Assembly: GCA_009773455.1 (NCBI GenBank)
Contig: WSXU01000007.1
Location: 98,841 to 162,840 of the forward strand
Origin: Bacteroidota bacterium
Lineage (GTDB): Bacteria > Bacteroidota > Bacteroidia > Bacteroidales > Lentimicrobiaceae
Direction: 5' to 3'
DNA length: 64,000 bases
Shown: positions 57,501 to 63,500 of the stretch, in pieces
Numbering within the stretch: position 1 is the first letter of the stretch
How the letters are laid out: each line of letters opens with the position of its first letter
Made by a program: the position numbers and the translations under genes
Notes under the pieces: generated by a model
What the model was told of the DNA's origin: nothing
Seen by the model: only the letters and a program-made list of their open reading frames with translations
Database searches by the model: none

Positions 57501-60500
57501 TGAATTATGCCACAGCCAACAATACGGCCCTTTCGGCCAGTGATTACAGCACAACCAGCGGAACTCTAACTTTCCTTGCCGGTTCACTGAACGGTTCAAC
57601 ACTTACCATAGTTGTGCCGATAACCAATGACAACATTGCCGAACCCACCGAAACCTACAGGGTTAACCTGAGTGGTATTGTAAGTACCGGAAGTGCTTCC
57701 ATCAGTGATGCGCAGGGTATTGGCACCATTAACGACAATGACCCGGCCACGCTGGTGTTGAGCGGATTTACCGTTACCGAAACCGATGGCACCCAGACGG
57801 CAAATTTTGCTGCTACAATGAGTATTGCCGCACAGGAGAATGTTGTTCTGACATTCACCACAACCAACGGGTCAGCTGGTGCTTCAGACTTCACTGCTCA
57901 GACAAATACTGTGGTGACAATTCCGGGTGGAACAACCAGTGTAAATATCCCGGTCAGTGTACTTGGAGATCTTATTGCTGAACCAACGGAAACCTTTACG
58001 GGAACCATTGCCATCAGTAATGTAAACGGACAGCAGGTTACCATTGACACCCCGACAGCTACTTCAACAATTGAAGACAATGATATAATTACCATCAATC
58101 TTGCCGGCTTTACCGTAACCGAAACCAATGGTACTCAGGTTCGGAATTTCAGAGCCAGCATGAATACCACTGCCCAGCACAACATCATTCTTGAGTTTTC
58201 AACATCCGATGGAACCGCCCTCGATGGCAACGATTACACTGCCCGTACAGCCATAAGTTTGACCATTCTGGCAGGAACGCTGTTCACCGATATTCCGGTT
58301 GATATTCTGGGTGATCTGTTTGTTGAACCACAGGAAGCCTTCACCGGAACCATTTCTTTAACTGAAGCCAACGGTCAGCAGGCCAGTGTAGGAACCGCGA
58401 CAGCCAATGGAATTATCAACGACAACGATGCAGCAAGCATTGCCATTGCCGATGTTTCGGTAAATGAAGATGCCGGTTTGGCAACGTTCACGGTTACGCT
58501 TACTGGTAATACACAGGACGCATTTAATGTGGATTATACTACCAGCGACAACACCGCACTTGCCGGAGATGATTATTCACTGTCATCCGGAACATTGACC
58601 TTCACTGCCGGATCAACCTCCGGTACAACCAGGACCTTTACCGTTCCTATCAATGATGACACTTATACTGAACCTACAGAAACGTACATCCTGACACTGA
58701 GTAATATTACCGGAGGACTTGTTACCATTGGTGATGCTACGGCAACCGGAACCATTTTTGACAACGATGCTGTAACTTTTGCCATTGATGATGTAACGGT
58801 GGCTGAGAATGTAGTTGCAGGTGTTGCGGTATTTACCGTGACCATGGCAGGTGATAATCTGCAGGATGCGCTTACAATGAGTTTCACCACCAGTGATGGC
58901 GCTTTGGGTTATACCACTCCAGCTACACAGCCATCGGATTACACATTGACCAGCAATACACTTACATTCCCGGCAGGTTCGTTGTCGGGATCTACCAGGA
59001 CCATTACTGTGCCAATTATTGAGAATACTATCGCTGAACCAACTTCAGAGTATTATACCATAACACTTAGCAATATTGTTACCACGGGTACAGCATCGTT
59101 CACCGATGCAACAGGCCTGGGAACAATTACAGATGATGATCTCTCGAATACGATCAATCTGGCCGGATTTACCGTAACCGAAACGGATGCTACAATCTCG
59201 CACAATTTCATCGCAAGCCTGGACTACATTGCTCAGGAGCCCGTGATCATTTCCTTTACCACAACACAGGGAACCGCTCAGCATGTTAGTGACATTACTC
59301 AGCAGACAACGGTTCAATATACCATTCTTCCCGGAAACCTGAGTGTAAATATTCCGGTTGCGGTAATTGGTGATCTTGTGGTTGAACCGACCGAAGCTTT
59401 TACAGGAACTATTGCGCTGGTAAATGCAAACGGCCAGCAGATAGTCATAGGTTCAACACCCACAAATACCGGAACCATTGAAGACAATGATCAGGCAACC
59501 TTTACTATTGTTGGTTTTACACGCAACGAAGGTGATGGTACCGGAACATTTACTGTTGCGGTTGACAGAGTAATTCAGAATGCGATAACTGTTGATTTTG
59601 CCACCTCCAATGGTACAGCACTGGCAGCATCTGATTATTCATCGTATGCCAGCACCCTGAACTTTGGTAATGGTGAACTTCTTTCACAAGTCGTGACAGT
59701 AACCATTCTTGAGGATATAATCGCAGAGCCAACTGAATCCCTGACCGGAACCCTGAGCAATCTTCAGGCCAACAGCCAGAATGTGATTCTGAACGGTGGA
59801 GGAGCAACCACAACGGCAACGTCCTATATTGAGGATAATGATGCTGCCACCCTTGCCATCAATAACGTAACCAGCGCAGAGCCCGACAATGGGGCCACCA
59901 ATGAGTATGTATTTATCATTACCCATAGTGGACGCAGTACCGATGGACCATTTACCGTAGCTTATACCACAACCAATGGCACAGCCGGATCTGCGAGCGA
60001 TTACGATGCAACTACCGGAACAGTTACATTCAGCGGTACAACAGGTGAAACCAAAATGGTCACTGTGATTGTAAACGGTGACATTGTAGTGGAACCAACC
60101 GAAACCTTCACCATAGAACTGAGTGAAGACAATTTTGGCGGACGCAACATCACATTTACAGATAACAGCGGACAGGGTACCATTCTCGATAACGACATAA
60201 CAACAGTTTCTGTTGTGGCAAATGATCCTGTGGCAGCAGAGCCATCCAATCATGGTGAGTATACTGTAAGCATGGGTCTGACTTCTTCTACAAATACAGT
60301 AATCGGTTATACAATTACAGGCGACGCAACTGCCGGAATTGACTATACTGCTCTTTCCGGAACGGTAACCATCCCGGCAGGAAGTAACAGTGTATCCATA
60401 CAAGTGCCGGTTATTGATGATGATATCCTCGAAGATGACGAAACCGTAACCATCACCCTGTCTTCCATTACATCCGGAAACAGCGGAATTTCATTAGGGG

Positions 60501-63500
60501 CTCCTTATATTGCCAGTGTAATCATCAGCGATGATGATGCGGCTACTGTCAGCATAACAGCCAACGATCCGGCTGCAGCAGAACCGTCAAACAACGGTCA
60601 GTTTACCGTGACCATGACGAATGCTTCGGATGTAGCCACTGTAATCAGTTACAACATTTCAGGAACGGCAACTAGCGGTTCTGATTATACCGCCCTCACA
60701 GGAACGGTTACGATCCCCGCCGGTAGCACATCTGTTACCATTGATGTTACGGTTATTGATAACCTGATTATGGAATCAGCTGAAACGGTGATCGTTACAC
60801 TTGCTTCTATAACTTCAGGAGATGCCGATGTTTCGATCGGAACCCCTGCTTCAGCTACCGTTACCATTTCAGATAATGATGTTGCTACAGTGAGCATTGC
60901 AGCCAGTGATCCGAATGCTTCGGAGCCATCCAACAACGGGCAGTATACTGTAACCATGACCAGTGCTTCAGATACGGATACACAGATCAGTTATAATATA
61001 ACAGGAACTGCAACATCGGGTGATGATTTCAATGCCCTTTCCGGATCGGTAACCATTCCGGCCGGAAGCCTCACAGCTACCATTGAGGTTGTCGTTAATG
61101 ATGATCTTATTCTTGAGGCCAGCGAAACCGTGATAGCAACACTTTCTGCAATTACCTCCGGCAATTCCAATATTACCATTGGTTTACCTGCAACTGCCAC
61201 CGTTACCATTACCGACAATGATGCAGCCAGCCTGAGTATTGCCGATGTTACAGTGGATGAATCAGACGGTACAGCAACCTTTACAGTACTTCTTACAGGC
61301 AATGTGCAGGGAGGGTTTACCATCAACCATGCAACTGCAAACAACACAGCGGTTCAACCAGGTGATTATACAAGCACCTCCGGAACCCTTACGTTTGCCG
61401 GAACCACCGGTGAAACGGAAACAATCACGGTTCCGATCATCGGCAACAGTATTGTTGAAATTACCGAAACATACTTTGTGAATTTATCCGGCATCTCCAA
61501 TGCCCTGGTAACATTTGACAGTCAGGCAACCGGTACCATTACCGACGACGATGTTGCCACAGTAAGTATTGCAAGCGTTACAGAGGATGAAGGAGATAGC
61601 GGAACAACCACATATACTTTTACAGTAACCATGAGTGCAGCTTCAGACGCTGTTGTGACTGTGGATTATGCTACAGCCAATGGCACAGCAACGACTGCTG
61701 ATCTGGATTACAGTGCTGCGAGCGGTACACTGACTTTTGCCGCCGGCAATACCAGTCAGACCTTCACGGTTTCTGTCAATGGTGACACCAGAATTGAAGA
61801 CGATGAAACCTTTACTGCCAATCTGAGTAATCTTGTTACCAACAGCCGGCCAATCACCCTTGGGTTATCCTCTGGAACTGGTACCATTACCAACGACGAT
61901 GCCGCAACCATCAGCATCAATGATGTGACTCTTGCCGAAGGCAATACAGGAACCACCAGCTTTACATTTACCGTAAGTCTGTCAGACGCTTCCGCATCAA
62001 CCATAACAGTTGACTATGCTACCTCCAATGGAACAGCTACAGTTGCTGACGGAGATTATATTGCAACTGCAGGAACCGTGGTATTCAGCCCGGGTCAGGT
62101 CAGTAAAAGCATAATTGTACCAGTGAATGGTGATGCGAAAGTTGAAACGGATGAAACCTTTACCGTTTCTTTAAGCAACCTGTTTACCAGTGGTCTGGAT
62201 GTTACCATTGCCGATGGATCCGGAACCGGAACCATCACCAACGACGATGCAGCTACAATAACCATTAACGATGTAACACTGGCTGAAGGCAACAGCGGAA
62301 CAACCATTTTCAGTTTCACTGTAGCCATGAGCCATGCATCTGATGCAGCCGTTACGGTTGATTATGCATCGGCCAATGGCACTGCTACCCTTGCCGACAG
62401 TGATTACAGTACCACATCAGGAACACTGACCTTTGCAGCCGGAGAAACCAGTAAAACCATTACTGTTCTGGTTAACGGAGATTTAAAAGTTGAAGAGAAT
62501 GAAACCTTTACTGTCGGATTGAGTAATCTTGATGACAATGGAAGGGACATTTCAGTCAGCGATGCCACAGGTCTTGGTACCGTCACCAATGATGATTCTG
62601 CCATACTTGCCATCAGCGATATTTCACAGGCTGAAGGAGATTCAGGAACAACCGGATTTACCTTTACCCTTACATTGAGCGCTGCTTCAGATGATGTTGT
62701 TACGATTGACTATGCAACAGCCGATGGAACGGCAACGGAAGCAGATGCAGATTATACAGGCGTTTCAGGTACAATTACCTTTGCAGCCGGAGAAACAAGT
62801 AAAACCGTGACAGTTCTTGTCAATGGCGATGCCAGGACAGAAACCAACGAGACCTTTACGATTGGTTTGACAAATCTGGTGACCAACGGTAACACAATTA
62901 CCCTTGGAACAGCATCAGCTACGGCAACCATCAACAATGATGACAATACACCGTCTATTGTTGATATCCTCAAATCAGGTCCGGAAGACAGTGATATTCT
63001 CTTTGCAGATACCGACTTTACAGCAGCATTTACAGACGCAGACGCCGATGTTCTGAACAGCATCGAGGTGGTCAGCCTGCCTGCAAACGGAACTCTCTAT
63101 CTGAGTGGTATTCCTGTAACAGCGGGACAGGTTGTTGTACTGGCTCAGCTTGATAACCTGACATTCACCCCGACGGGCAACTGGTATGGAACGACAACAT
63201 TCGACTACAACGCTACCGACGGTGCCAACTGGGCTGCCGATGATGCCCAGGTTATCATAACCATCACTTCTGAAAATGATGCACCTGTTGCGGTTGATGA
63301 TATTGTATCAACACCTGAAGACACACCGCTTAGTGGTTCAGTTACCCTCAACGATACCGATACTGAAGGCAATGGCCTTACTGTAACCCAGTTTGTCGTT
63401 GATGGCACTACCTATCTGGCTGGTGTTACTGTGACCATAACAAATACCGGAACATTGGTGATCAATGCAAACGGTTCCTTCCAGTTTGTTCCGGTAACTA

